NCBI GenBank assembly: GCA_005882275.1
Contig: VBAK01000156.1
Span: forward strand, 1 to 34,077
Direction of reading: 5' to 3'
Source: Candidatus Segetimicrobium genomatis
GTDB taxonomy: Bacteria; Sysuimicrobiota; Sysuimicrobiia; Sysuimicrobiales; Segetimicrobiaceae
Length of the DNA stretch: 34,077 bases
The notes beneath the pieces are model-generated. The model worked only from the letters and a program-made list of their open reading frames with translations, was not told the DNA's origin and did no database searches. This document shows positions 15,029-23,631 of this stretch, piece after piece (within the stretch, counting starts at the first letter, position 1; every line of letters begins with the position of its first letter). The position numbers were made by a program, and so were the translations under genes.

Positions 15029-15802
15029 ATGCCGGCGCTCCTGGACGTGCGTCATTTATGGAAGAGCTTCGGCGGCGTGCACGCCGTCCGAGACTGCAGC
15101 TTCGACGTCGAGGCCGGCAGGATCACCGGCCTCATCGGGCCGAACGGCGCCGGCAAGAGCACGGCGATCGACCTGATCTCGGGCTTTCTGAAGCCCGACG
15201 CCGGCGTGATCAGGTTCGCCGGCCTGGACGTCGGGGGCCGGCCCGCCCACCGCGTGGCCCGGCTCGGGCTCGTGCGCACGTTCCAGTCGCCCCGCGTCTG
15301 GGCGGGGCTCACGGTCATGGAGAACATGCTGCTGGCCGCGCCGGAGGGAGGGCGGGAAGAAGTCTGGCGGGCCGTGTGCACCCCCGCGCGTCTTCGCGAA
15401 TCAGAGGACGCCGACCGCGTCCAGGCGCGGGCGATCCTGGGCGAGTTCGGCCTGCTGCCCCTGAAGAACGACCCGGCAGGGAACCTGAGCGGCGGGCAGA
15501 AGCGGCTCCTGGAGATCGCCCGGATCTTCCAGGCCCGGCCGCGCATGGTCCTCATGGACGAGCCGCTCACCGGCGTCAACCCGGTGCTGGGGGGGCGGAT
15601 CGGCGAGGGCATCAAGACGCTGGTCGCCGCGGGGATGACGGTGTTGATGGTCGAGCACAACCTCCCGTTCGTGGAGCAGGTCTGCGGGACGGTCATCGTC
15701 ATGGCCCTGGGGCGGCCGATCGCCCACGGCCCCCTGGCCGCGCTCCGGTCCGACCCCGCCGTCGTCGATGCGTACCTCGGGCAGGTGCCCGCCCGTGTCT
15801 AG
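15029..15802 (+). CDS. livG: ABC transporter ATPase LivG
   Basis: A 257-residue cytoplasmic ATPase. Walker A GPNGAGKS (37-44), Q-loop in [10 protein letters not shown], signature [14 protein letters not shown], Walker [14 protein letters not shown] and switch His in VEHN. The FQ(S/N)xR(V/L)W segment and the C-terminal D-A-YLG are LivG hallmarks. It starts 3 nt after livM and overlaps livF by 8 nt. Confidence 0.93.
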   Translation: MPALLDVRHLWKSFGGVHAVRDCSFDVEAGRITGLIGPNGAGKSTAIDLISGFLKPDAGVIRFAGLDVGGRPAHRVARLGLVRTFQSPRVWAGLTVMENMLLAAPEGGREEVWRAVCTPARLRESEDADRVQARAILGEFGLLPLKNDPAGNLSGGQKRLLEIARIFQARPRMVLMDEPLTGVNPVLGGRIGEGIKTLVAAGMTVLMVEHNLPFVEQVCGTVIVMALGRPIAHGPLAALRSDPAVVDAYLGQVPARV

Positions 15803-16553
15803 CTCGCCCCCAGACGAAACGGGTCCCGGCCGCGCTCCACGTGGTCCCGTCCTCGTCACGCAGGGCCTTACGGCGGGATACGGCGGCCCCCCCATCATCC
15901 AGAACGTCGGCATCGAGGCGGGATCCGGCCGGGTGACCGCGGTCGTCGGCCCCAACGGGGCCGGGAAGTCCACGCTGCTCAAGGCGATCGCCGGGCTGAT
16001 CCGGCCGGCGGCGGGCCGGGTGCTGCTCAACGGCAGCGACGTGACCGGCCTGGCGCCCGAGAAATTGATCCGCGAAGGCATCGCCTACGTCCCGCAGGCG
16101 CACAACGTGTTTCCCACCCTGACCGTGCGCGAGAACTTGGAAGTGGGCGGATACACCCGGGCCGCGGGGCTCCGGGACCGGATCGAGTTCATCACCACGA
16201 TGTTCCCGGATCTGGGCGCGGCGATGAAGCGGCCGGCGCGAACGTTGAGCGGCGGGCAGCGCAACATGCTCGCCATGGCCCGCGGGCTGATGGTCGACCC
16301 GGCCGTGCTGCTGCTCGATGAGCCGAGCACCGGGCTCTCGCCCCGCTTCATCGCGACCGTCTGGGAGCACATCCGCGCGGTGTGCCGCTCCGGCGTCGCG
16401 GTCGTGGTGGTCGAGCAGAATACGCGGCAAACCCTGGCGCAGGCCGCGTGGGCCTACGTCATGGCGCTCGGCGCGACCCGCCTGGCCGGGCCGGGTCCCG
16501 ACCTGCTCCGCGACGAGGAGGTGGTGGATCTGTACGTCGGCCGGTTGACGTAA
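15795..16553 (+). CDS. livF: ABC transporter ATPase LivF
   Basis: A 252-residue cytoplasmic ATPase pairing with LivG. Walker [10 protein letters not shown] (52-60), Q-loop [14 protein letters not shown], signature [14 protein letters not shown], Walker [12 protein letters not shown] and VEQN. The (Y/F)VPQ..N(V/I)FP segment is typical of LivF. The GTG at 15795 overlaps the livG stop and is preferred; an ATG at 15768 is an alternative that would add nine residues. Confidence 0.92.
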   Translation: MSSSPPDETGPGRAPRGPVLVTQGLTAGYGGPPIIQNVGIEAGSGRVTAVVGPNGAGKSTLLKAIAGLIRPAAGRVLLNGSDVTGLAPEKLIREGIAYVPQAHNVFPTLTVRENLEVGGYTRAAGLRDRIEFITTMFPDLGAAMKRPARTLSGGQRNMLAMARGLMVDPAVLLLDEPSTGLSPRFIATVWEHIRAVCRSGVAVVVVEQNTRQTLAQAAWAYVMALGATRLAGPGPDLLRDEEVVDLYVGRLT

Positions 16554-16556
16554 GAC

Positions 16557-16597
16557 CCCGCCGCGGAGCCCGGGCCTTCGCGGGGCGCGGCGGCGGG
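16557..16597 (+). terminator. GC-rich hairpin between livF and the binding-protein gene
   Basis: CCCGCCGCG (16557-16565) can pair with the GCGGCGG/GCGGG stretch ending at 16597, followed by ATTCTTCC. The T-run is poor, so this may be a weak terminator or an intercistronic stability hairpin adjusting the level of the binding protein. Confidence 0.35.
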
Positions 16598-16620
16598 ATT
16601 CTTCCTGGGGAAAGGGGGAT

Positions 16621-17865
16621 GTGCTGGTGCGCGGAACTGGCAGGCGGAAGGTGTGCATGCTCTCAACCGGCGTGCTCGCAGCGGCGCTGCTCGCAGCATC
16701 GCCGGGGGGCACGGCGCCGGCGCCGATCTCGGTCGGGGTGCTGGCCGCGATGACCGGGGTCCACGCCGACGTCGGCGCCGCGATCCTGGAGGGCGCCCGG
16801 GTGGCGCAGCGGGCGATCAACGAGGCGGGCGGCATTCTCGGCCGGACGATGGAGATCCATCTCGCCGACACCCAGAGCGACGCCGCGGACGCGGTGCCGG
16901 CGGAAAACAAGCTCATCGGCGCCAACCGCATCGTGGTCCAGATCGGGCCGACGAGCACGGAGCTCTTCGCCGTGCGGCCGATCATCGACGCCAACCGGAT
17001 TCCGATGGTCTTCCTCGGCGGCACGACGGTGTTCGACACCAACGAGGACCAGTGGATCTGGCGGCCGAACCCGTCGGACTCGCAGTTGAGCGTCGCCATG
17101 GCGCTGTACGCGATCAAGAAAGGCTACCGCAACGCGGCCCTGGTCTTCTATACCGACATCACCAACGAGACGCTCAAGGCCCCCATCGTGAAGACCTTCC
17201 AGAAGCTCGGCGGCAAGATCGTGGCCGACGTCAAGCTGACCGCGGGGCAGACCTCCTACCGGTCCGAGGTTGAGCGCGTCGTCAGCGCCCACCCGGACGT
17301 GATCTTCACCCAGACCGACCCGGGGACGGCGGCGGTGATGTACGCCAACTTCAAAGAACTGAACAACCTGGCCGTCCCCCTGATCGGCACGGACCTGACG
17401 GCGGGGAGCAACTACATCAAGTCGGTCACGCCCGAGGTGGCCAGCAAGGTGCTGGTGTCCCTCGTCGGCTCCACGCCACCCGGCGCGGCCGCCGATGCGT
17501 TCGCCTCGATGTATGCGAAGCTGTACACGCATCAGCCGCTGGAGAGCTCCAACTACGCGTACGATGGGACGATCGTCATGGCGCTGGCGATCCAGAAGGC
17601 CGGGAGCACGGATCCCGAGAAGGTCGTGGCGTCCATCCCGCTGGTCACCACCCCCGGCGGCGCGGTCGTCTACACGTACCGGGATGGGCTCGCCGGGCTC
17701 GCGGCCGGCAAGAAGATCAAATTCTACGGGGCGAGCGGGCCGATGGTCTTCGACAAGTACCACAACGCCTACGGCCCGTTCGACGTCGTCCAGGCGGGGA
17801 CCAACGGGAAGCTGCGCACGCTGGTGACGATCTCCGCGGACGAGATCCAGAAAGCCGCGCAGTAG
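16621..17865 (+). CDS. Periplasmic-binding protein of the Liv-type importer (Peripla_BP_6)
   Basis: A 414-residue type I periplasmic-binding protein. It has a signal peptide (MLSTGVLAAALLAASPG after a short basic start), then PISVGVLAAMTGVHADVG, the LivJ-family first strand, and NEAGGILGRTMEIHLADTQ. The lobes are repeated as VQIGPTSTELFAV and VIFTQTDPGTAAVMYANFKE. A C-terminal GPMVFDKYHNAYGPFDVVQ matches binding proteins of the Liv/amide/aromatic group. No lipobox Cys is seen, so it is probably free or retained by an uncleaved signal. GTG 16621 or GTG 16627 may be the start; AGGGGG fits the latter slightly better. The substrate is unknown. Confidence 0.9.
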   Translation: MLVRGTGRRKVCMLSTGVLAAALLAASPGGTAPAPISVGVLAAMTGVHADVGAAILEGARVAQRAINEAGGILGRTMEIHLADTQSDAADAVPAENKLIGANRIVVQIGPTSTELFAVRPIIDANRIPMVFLGGTTVFDTNEDQWIWRPNPSDSQLSVAMALYAIKKGYRNAALVFYTDITNETLKAPIVKTFQKLGGKIVADVKLTAGQTSYRSEVERVVSAHPDVIFTQTDPGTAAVMYANFKELNNLAVPLIGTDLTAGSNYIKSVTPEVASKVLVSLVGSTPPGAAADAFASMYAKLYTHQPLESSNYAYDGTIVMALAIQKAGSTDPEKVVASIPLVTTPGGAVVYTYRDGLAGLAAGKKIKFYGASGPMVFDKYHNAYGPFDVVQAGTNGKLRTLVTISADEIQKAAQ

Positions 17866-17886
17866 ACTACCAATTCGCGTCCCGCC

Positions 17887-17916
17887 CCGGGCCGGCGCCC
17901 GTGAGGACCGGCCCGG
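17887..17916 (+). terminator. Perfect 9-bp stem-loop after the binding-protein gene
   Basis: CCGGGCCGG (17887-17895) and CCGGCCCGG (17908-17916) form a perfect stem with a 12-nt loop and no T-run. Hairpins after a binding-protein gene commonly protect that part of the message, so partial termination or RNA stabilisation is likely. Confidence 0.45.
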
Positions 17917-17962
17917 CCGAGGCGGACGGCGCGAAACCAGACGGACGGGAGGAAGCCACCTG

Positions 17963-18730
17963 ATGAAGACAGGAACCGCGGTGAAGCGGACGGGACCACA
18001 GCGAACGGGCGCCCAACGGACGGGGGCGCAGCGGGCGGACGGGCAACTGAAGAAGGACCTCGCCCTCGGCTACCGGATCATCGCCCACGAGGGCCAGGCG
18101 CACGCGATCATCGGCATCCTGGCCGCGCGCGAGCCCGGGGCGGACACCTTCTGGATCAAGTCGATGTTCCATGGGCTGGACGAGATCAAGCCGGGCTTCG
18201 GGCTGATGCGGATGGACCTGGACGGGAAGGTGCTGGAGGGCGACTACCCCGTGCACGGCGAGTGGTCGCTGATGGCGGAGGTCTTCCGGGGCCGGCCCGA
18301 CGTCGGCGGGATCGTGCACACGCACGCGCCGTACATCTGCATGCTGATGGCCGCGGACCGGGAGATCGAGCCGTACGATCAGTTCGGGGTGCTCACCCGA
18401 AAGGTCGCCTGGTTCAAGAAGACCCCCAACCGGGTCTACGCGCCGGCGCTGGCCCGGGAGGTGTCGAAGAGCCTCGGCGGGACCACCGCCCTGTTCATGA
18501 AGTACCACGGGATCATCACGGTGGGGCCGGACATCCGTAGGGCCGTGCTCGCGGCGTCGTTCCTGGAGCTGGCCGCCAAACGCCAGGTCCTGAACGCGCA
18601 GGTGGCCGGCGCCCGTCCCATGGACCGGGCGATGGCCGACGATCTGGCGACCGACACCAACTTCGAGCGGATCGGCGCGGCGATCTGGTCGTACTACGAG
18701 CGGAAGCTGGGACCGGGCGTGATCTCGTAG
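17963..18730 (+). CDS. Class II aldolase/adducin-family protein
   Basis: A 255-residue soluble protein. The zinc site of fuculose-phosphate-aldolase-type enzymes is complete: E100, then H119 and H121 (IVHTHAPY), and H182 (MKYHGI). The E-to-H spacing of 19 residues equals that of FucA. The family cleaves or epimerises sugar phosphates or decarboxylates sugar acids, or processes other hydroxy-acids with a divalent metal. The first 30 residues are a basic low-complexity repeat (TGPQ, TGAQ, TGAQ, ADGQ) that is probably disordered. AGGA precedes the ATG. The gene sits between two importer sets, so its substrate is probably what they bring in; identity unknown. Confidence 0.9.
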   Translation: MKTGTAVKRTGPQRTGAQRTGAQRADGQLKKDLALGYRIIAHEGQAHAIIGILAAREPGADTFWIKSMFHGLDEIKPGFGLMRMDLDGKVLEGDYPVHGEWSLMAEVFRGRPDVGGIVHTHAPYICMLMAADREIEPYDQFGVLTRKVAWFKKTPNRVYAPALAREVSKSLGGTTALFMKYHGIITVGPDIRRAVLAASFLELAAKRQVLNAQVAGARPMDRAMADDLATDTNFERIGAAIWSYYERKLGPGVIS

Positions 18731-18783
18731 TCGTCAAGGCCAATCGAAGCGAAGAGTGGGACAAAGGTAAGGGGGGAGCCGGC

Positions 18784-20403
18784 ATGGAGAAGAGGCCGAA
18801 GAGACAGACACCGTCCATCTCGCGGCGCCGGCTGCTGGCGCACGCGGGTCTGGCGGCCACTGCCGCGGCGGCGGGGGGCGCTCCCGGGGTCGTGCGCGAC
18901 CTGCTCAGGGCCCAGGCCGCCGCCCAAAGCGCTCAGCCGAAGCGCGGAGGCACGCTCACGGTCAGCCAGTCGGTGGACATCAACACGCTGCACCCCTGGG
19001 TCGGGAACCTCAACGTCTGGAAGGTGATCAAGACCGGCATCTACGATCAGCTCTCCTACCAGGACCCGGTCACCTTCCAGGTCAAGCCCAAGCTGGCCAA
19101 ATCGTTCGTCTGGACCGACAACAACACGAGCCTGGTGATCGCCCTGCCGGGCGGGGTGACGTTCCACAACGGCGAGAAGCTGACCGCCGAGGACGTCAAG
19201 TTCACCATCGACAGCATCCGGGATCCCAGGGTGGGCTCGTGGCTGCGCGGGTTCATCGGCCCGATCAAGGAGGTCCTGGTTCTCGACGAGACGCACCTCA
19301 AGATCAAGACATCGGCGATCGAGAACCAGCTCATCCCGGCCTTCACGTACGTCGACATCGTGCCGCGCAGCATGGGCACCGATCTGGCCAGACGGAACCC
19401 CATCGGCTCGGGCCCCTACAAGTTCGTGGAGTGGATCCCAAACGACCACGTCACGCTCGAGCGGAACCCGGCCTACTGGAACGAGGCCAGGGCCGGGCAC
19501 GTGGACAGGATCGTCTTTCGCCCGGTGACGGAGCTCCAGACCCGGATCTCGCAGCTCCTGGCCGGCGACGTCGACCTCGTCTACGACTTCAGCCTGCAGG
19601 AGGTCCCGCGCCTCCGGGCCGACAAGAGCGTCGCTGTGGCCGTCGTGCCCCCGGCGGACCAGATGTTCGTCGTCTATCTCAACCAGCGCAGGCCTCCATT
19701 TCATAAGGTCGAGATGCGGCGGGCGATGGGCTGGGCGCTCGACCGCCAGGGATTCATCAAGAATTTCCTCGCCGGGCTGGGACGTCCCGACAACAGCCCG
19801 TTCACCCCCCAGCATTGGGCATTCGACCCCAAAACCGAGGATGCGTACGCGTACAACCCGGACACCGTGGCGAAGCTCTTGGAGCAGTCGGGGTACCCCC
19901 GTGGACGCGGGCTGGAGTTCAGCTTCCTCGTGCCGTCGGGTTACCCCGAGTTCAAGATCATCTCCACGCTGCTGCAGGCCACCTTCGCTTCGGCCGGCTA
20001 CCGGCCGGCCATCGAGGAAGTCGACATCGCCCAATGGGCCGCCCGCCTGAATCAGAGCCACGACTTCTACGCCGCGGTGGATTATCCGCCGCGGGGGTCG
20101 ACGGACCCGGCGCTCACGTATTCCGCGGGGTTGCTCTTTCCCCCCAACCCCGCGAACGTGGGGGGCCTGACGCCCGAGACGATCCCCGGGTACGTCGACG
20201 AGCTGCGAAAGGGCGCGACGACGCTCGACCGGGGGGCGCGCAGGGCGGCGTACGCCAAAGTCCAGGAGCTGTGGCTGGCGTACCTCCCGGGCCCGATCTA
20301 CTGCCACCGGTCGACGGCGCACGCGCACCGGCCGCACGTGCAGGGATTCGTGCCGCATCCGGCCTTCCAGCAGAGCTTCGCCGATGTCTGGCTCGCCTCC
20401 TGA
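18784..20403 (+). CDS. Oligopeptide/dipeptide-type ABC binding protein with Tat signal
   Basis: A 539-residue SBP_bac_5 (DppA/OppA) family protein. The N-terminus has a twin-arginine motif (SRRRLLAHAG) followed by an Ala-rich hydrophobic run, so it is probably exported folded via Tat. The mature part has the family signatures GGTLTVSQS, FHNGEKLTAEDVKFTIDS, GSGPYKF and VEWIPNDHVTLERNPAYW. Such proteins bind peptides, but also opines, sugars, nickel-chelates or glutathione. GGGGGGAG precedes the ATG. It is followed by its two permeases; no ATPase gene follows. Confidence 0.92.
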   Translation: MEKRPKRQTPSISRRRLLAHAGLAATAAAAGGAPGVVRDLLRAQAAAQSAQPKRGGTLTVSQSVDINTLHPWVGNLNVWKVIKTGIYDQLSYQDPVTFQVKPKLAKSFVWTDNNTSLVIALPGGVTFHNGEKLTAEDVKFTIDSIRDPRVGSWLRGFIGPIKEVLVLDETHLKIKTSAIENQLIPAFTYVDIVPRSMGTDLARRNPIGSGPYKFVEWIPNDHVTLERNPAYWNEARAGHVDRIVFRPVTELQTRISQLLAGDVDLVYDFSLQEVPRLRADKSVAVAVVPPADQMFVVYLNQRRPPFHKVEMRRAMGWALDRQGFIKNFLAGLGRPDNSPFTPQHWAFDPKTEDAYAYNPDTVAKLLEQSGYPRGRGLEFSFLVPSGYPEFKIISTLLQATFASAGYRPAIEEVDIAQWAARLNQSHDFYAAVDYPPRGSTDPALTYSAGLLFPPNPANVGGLTPETIPGYVDELRKGATTLDRGARRAAYAKVQELWLAYLPGPIYCHRSTAHAHRPHVQGFVPHPAFQQSFADVWLAS

Positions 20404-20424
20404 GCCCCGGACGGCCGGACCGGC

Positions 20425-20440
20425 GGCCTGACCGCAGGCC
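20425..20440 (+). terminator. Intercistronic hairpin between binding protein and permease
   Basis: GGCCTG-ACCG-CAGGCC, a perfect 6-bp stem with a 4-nt loop and no T-run, in the 46-bp gap after the binding-protein gene. It is probably a stability or partial-termination element raising binding protein over permeases. Confidence 0.4.
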
Positions 20441-20449
20441 CCGACGGCC

Positions 20450-21412
20450 GTGGCCCGATACCTGATCTGGCGCGGGCTGAGCGTGATCCCCACGCTCACC
20501 GGCATCACGATCCTGGTCTTTCTGGTGACGTACTTCATTCCCGGCGATCCCGCCCGGATGCTGGCCGGCACGGAGGCCCCACCCGAGGTGGTGGCCGGCC
20601 TCCGCCATCAGTGGGGATTGGACCGGCCAATCCACGTCCGGTACGGGTTCTGGATGGCCAATATCGCCCGGGGGAACCTGGGCGAGTCCTACTTCAGCCA
20701 TCAAACGGTCCTGCAGCTGGTGCGGCGGGCGTTTCCGGTGACCTTCGAGCTGGCGATGCTCTCCCTGGTCGTCGCGCTCCTGATCGCCGTCCCGAGCGGG
20801 ATCCTGTCGGCCGTCCGGCCCGGTTCCTGGTTCGATCTGGGGGCCACGGCGGCCGGGTTCGTCGGGCTGTCCGTCCCCGGGTTCTGGCTCGGGATCATGC
20901 TGATCTACCTGTTCGGCGTGGAACTGCGCTGGCTGCCGGCCGGCGGGTTCGCCCCACTGTCCGGGGGGCTGGCGCAAAATCTCCGGAGCATGCTCCTCCC
21001 CGCGATCGCGCTCGGGACCTTCGCCTCGACGCAGCTGATGCGCTACCTGCGCGCGGGCATGCTCGACGTGCTCAACGCCGACTACATCCGCACCGCCCGC
21101 GCCAAGGGGCTGGCCGCGGCGATGGTCCTGGTCCGCCACGCCATGCGCAACGCGCTGATCCCGTTCATGACCGTCCTGGGCGTCCAGATGGGATACCTGC
21201 TGGGCGGGACCGTCATCACGGAGTCCGTCTTCGCCCTGCCGGGCATGGGCAGGCTGGTGCTGAACGCGATCCTGAACCGCGATTACCAGGTGGCGACGGG
21301 CATCATCCTGTTGATCGCCGCGTCGTTCGTCCTGCTCAACCTGGCCGTCGACCTCCTCTACCCCGTCCTCGATCCGCGCGTCCGGCTCGGGCGGTCGACG
21401 GGCTGGGAGTGA
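20450..21412 (+). CDS. Oligopeptide-type ABC permease, DppB family
   Basis: A 320-residue inner-membrane permease. It begins with the family pattern YLIWRGLSVIPTLTGITILVFL, followed by the periplasmic segment with PGDPARMLAG and LGLDRP-like HQWGLDRPIHVRYGFW. The coupling EAA loop is DYIRTARAKGLAAAMVLVRHAMRNALIP. Six membrane segments fit the family. The GTG start at 20450 has a weak ribosome-binding site. It partners with the next gene and the upstream binding protein. Confidence 0.92.
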   Translation: MARYLIWRGLSVIPTLTGITILVFLVTYFIPGDPARMLAGTEAPPEVVAGLRHQWGLDRPIHVRYGFWMANIARGNLGESYFSHQTVLQLVRRAFPVTFELAMLSLVVALLIAVPSGILSAVRPGSWFDLGATAAGFVGLSVPGFWLGIMLIYLFGVELRWLPAGGFAPLSGGLAQNLRSMLLPAIALGTFASTQLMRYLRAGMLDVLNADYIRTARAKGLAAAMVLVRHAMRNALIPFMTVLGVQMGYLLGGTVITESVFALPGMGRLVLNAILNRDYQVATGIILLIAASFVLLNLAVDLLYPVLDPRVRLGRSTGWE

Positions 21413-21420
21413 GGGCCCAG

Positions 21421-22341
21421 GTGCGGTCCGCCGAGCAGGGCGTCGCCCCCCGGCCGGGTCTCGACCGGGGGGGCCGCGCCGCGCCGCGCGCGGCGCCGGG
21501 GCGGCGGGCGCGCAGAGCCGTCCGCTGGGCGATCAGGCGGTGGAGCCTCACGCTCGGCCTGGGTGTGGTGCTGGTCCTGTGCGTCGCCGCCCTGGCGGCC
21601 GGGACGGTGTCCCCCTATGCGCCCGACCGCCAGAACATGGCGGCCACGCTCCAACCGCCCTCGCGGCTGCACCCGTTCGGCACCGACGAGTTCGGGCGGG
21701 ACACCCTGAGCCGGGTGGTCTTCGGGGCGCGCCTGACGCTGCTCGCCAGCAGCGCCGCCGTGCTGCTCGCCGCGCTGGCCGGGAGCGCCGTCGGGCTGAC
21801 GGCGGGCTACTTCGGCGGCGCCTACGACACCGTCACCGGGCGCGTCATCGACATCTTCTTCGCCTTCCCGGTGGTGCTCCTCGGCATCGCCATGGTGAGC
21901 GTGCTCGGCCCCGGCGAGCCGGGCGTGGTGGCGGCGATCGCGCTGGCCTCGCTGCCCAATTTCGCGCGGGTGTCGCGCGCGGCCATGCTCCGGGAGCGCG
22001 GGCTCGAGTACGTAGTGGCGGCCCACGCCGTGGGCGCCTCCACCCCCTACATCATCGTCCGCACCCTGCTGCCCAACCTCATCGGCCCGCTCGCGGTGCT
22101 GGGGTCCCTGGGGTTCGCCTACGCCGTCCTCTACGAAGCGTCGCTCAGCTTCCTCGGCCTGGGGGCCCAGCCGCCCACGCCCGAGTGGGGCGTGATGCTG
22201 TCGAGCGCGCGCGACTACCTGTTTCAATCCCCCTGGTACGCCTTCTTTCCCGGCGCGGCGATCGTGGTGCTGGTCTTCTCGCTCAACCTGGTCGGCGACG
22301 GCCTGCGCGACCTGCTCGATCCATACCGGCACAACCGTTAG
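21421..22341 (+). CDS. Oligopeptide-type ABC permease, DppC family
   Basis: A 306-residue permease. After an Arg/Ala-rich cytoplasmic leader the pattern SPYAPDRQNM, HPFGTDEFGRDTLSRVVFGARLTLL is the DppC N-terminal domain signature. The EAA loop is EYVVAAHAVGASTPYIIVRTLLPN, and LSFLGLGAQPPTPEWGVMLSSARDYL is the typical C-terminal periplasmic stretch. GTG 21421 has GAGGG 5 nt upstream; GTG 21409, overlapping the dppB stop as GTGA, is an alternative. No DppD or DppF ATPase is in the window, so the importer must borrow ATPases encoded elsewhere. Confidence 0.91.
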   Translation: MRSAEQGVAPRPGLDRGGRAAPRAAPGRRARRAVRWAIRRWSLTLGLGVVLVLCVAALAAGTVSPYAPDRQNMAATLQPPSRLHPFGTDEFGRDTLSRVVFGARLTLLASSAAVLLAALAGSAVGLTAGYFGGAYDTVTGRVIDIFFAFPVVLLGIAMVSVLGPGEPGVVAAIALASLPNFARVSRAAMLRERGLEYVVAAHAVGASTPYIIVRTLLPNLIGPLAVLGSLGFAYAVLYEASLSFLGLGAQPPTPEWGVMLSSARDYLFQSPWYAFFPGAAIVVLVFSLNLVGDGLRDLLDPYRHNR

Positions 22342-22356
22342 GGAGGGGATGGGGCC

Positions 22357-23574
22357 GTGACCGCATCTCGACGCGTCACCGTCGGCATCGTCGGCGCCGG
22401 GTTCGCCGCCAATCTGCATCTGGAGAATTACGCGGGCGTCGCCGGCGTCGACCTGCGGATCGCGGGGATCGCCTCGCGCAGCCCGGAGCGGAGCCGGGCG
22501 CTGGCGCGGCGGCACGGGATCGAGCGCGTCTACCCGGCGGTGGACGATCTGCTCGGCGATCCGGAGATCGATCTGGTCGATCTGTGCGTCTCCAACGACC
22601 AGCACGTGCCGCTGATCCTGCGCTGCGCCGAGGCGCGGAAGGCGGTCATCTGCGAGAAGCCGTTCACCGGCTTCTTCGGCGACGGGGAGCCCATGGTGGG
22701 GACGCGGTACGGCCGCGCCGAGATGCTGGCCGGCGCGCTGGACAACGCCGACCGCGCGCTCGGGGCGATGGCCCGGGCCGGGGTGCGGCTGCACTACGCG
22801 GAGAACTGGGTGTACAGCCCCAACGTCCGCAAGGCGGCCCGGCTCGTCGCCGAGACCGGCGGGGCGATCTTGAGGATCGCCGGCGAAGAATCGCACAGCG
22901 GCACCCACTCCGACTACGCGCGACAGTGGCGCTACAGCGGCGGCGGGAGCGTGATCAACAAGGGCTGCCACCCCCTCGGCGCCGCCCTCCAGCTCAAGTA
23001 CGACGAGGGCCGACGCAAGTACGGCGCCCCCGTCCGGCCGGCCGGGGTCCTCGCCGCCGTCGCCCGGCTCACCCGCACCCGCGGGTTCCTCGCCGACGAG
23101 GAGAAGTTCATCCGCGAGGGCTGGGTCGATTCCGAGGACTGGGGGGCGCTGCTGGTGACGTTCGATGACGAGACCGTCGCGCAGATCACCGCCTCGGACA
23201 TCGTCCTCGGCGGCATTCAAAACGGGCTGTCGATCTACAGCAGCAAGGCGGTCGTGCACGCGAACATCGTCCCCAACACGAGCGTCGTCGCCTATGCTCC
23301 GCGCGCCGGCCTCTTCGGCGGCGAGTACATCCGCGAGAAAGTGGAAACGTCCGCCGGGTGGCAGTTCACCAGCGGTGACGAGCACTGGATGAACGGGTTC
23401 CCCGCTGAGCTCCAGGATTTCTGCGCGGCCGAGGCCTTCGACCGCGAGCCCACAAGCGGCGCCCTGCTCGCCCGCGACGTCACCCTCGTCTGCTACGGAG
23501 CCTACCTCTCCGCCGAACAGGGCCGCGCCGTCGACCTCCGGCCGTACCTGCGCGGCGGCGGGCCGTCCGGATGA
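22357..23574 (+). CDS. Gfo/Idh/MocA-family oxidoreductase
   Basis: A 405-residue NAD(P)-dependent oxidoreductase. The N-terminal Rossmann fold has GIVGAGFAANLHLENY (GxGxxA type) and the conserved VICEKPFTG (E-K-P lysine). The C-terminal part forms the open beta-sheet of the family, with HYAENWVYSPNVRKA and NKGCHPLGAALQL (G-CHP/D-H position) near the active site. Members oxidise sugars, inositols, sugar acids or nucleotide sugars. GGGAGGGG lies upstream of the GTG. It is the last gene of the plus-strand block and follows dppC by 15 nt, suggesting a catabolic role. The substrate is unknown. Confidence 0.92.
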   Translation: MTASRRVTVGIVGAGFAANLHLENYAGVAGVDLRIAGIASRSPERSRALARRHGIERVYPAVDDLLGDPEIDLVDLCVSNDQHVPLILRCAEARKAVICEKPFTGFFGDGEPMVGTRYGRAEMLAGALDNADRALGAMARAGVRLHYAENWVYSPNVRKAARLVAETGGAILRIAGEESHSGTHSDYARQWRYSGGGSVINKGCHPLGAALQLKYDEGRRKYGAPVRPAGVLAAVARLTRTRGFLADEEKFIREGWVDSEDWGALLVTFDDETVAQITASDIVLGGIQNGLSIYSSKAVVHANIVPNTSVVAYAPRAGLFGGEYIREKVETSAGWQFTSGDEHWMNGFPAELQDFCAAEAFDREPTSGALLARDVTLVCYGAYLSAEQGRAVDLRPYLRGGGPSG

Positions 23575-23589
23575 CCGGAAGGCCTCGAC

Positions 23590-23604
23590 GCGGCGGGCCG
23601 CCGC
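23590..23604. terminator. Short GC hairpin in convergent gap
   Basis: GCGGCG-GGC-CGCCGC between the oxidoreductase stop and the PEP carboxylase stop. A bidirectional terminator would be expected here, but no T-run follows on either strand, so the call is weak. Confidence 0.3.
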
Positions 23605-23631
23605 CGGGCGGATCGCTCCGCGGACCGCGTC

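Noticed and set aside
14101-15936. 611-codon plus-strand open frame through livM and livG
   Set aside because: Arg/Gly/Ala/Pro-rich translation in a different frame from the two conserved importer genes; a GC-frame shadow.
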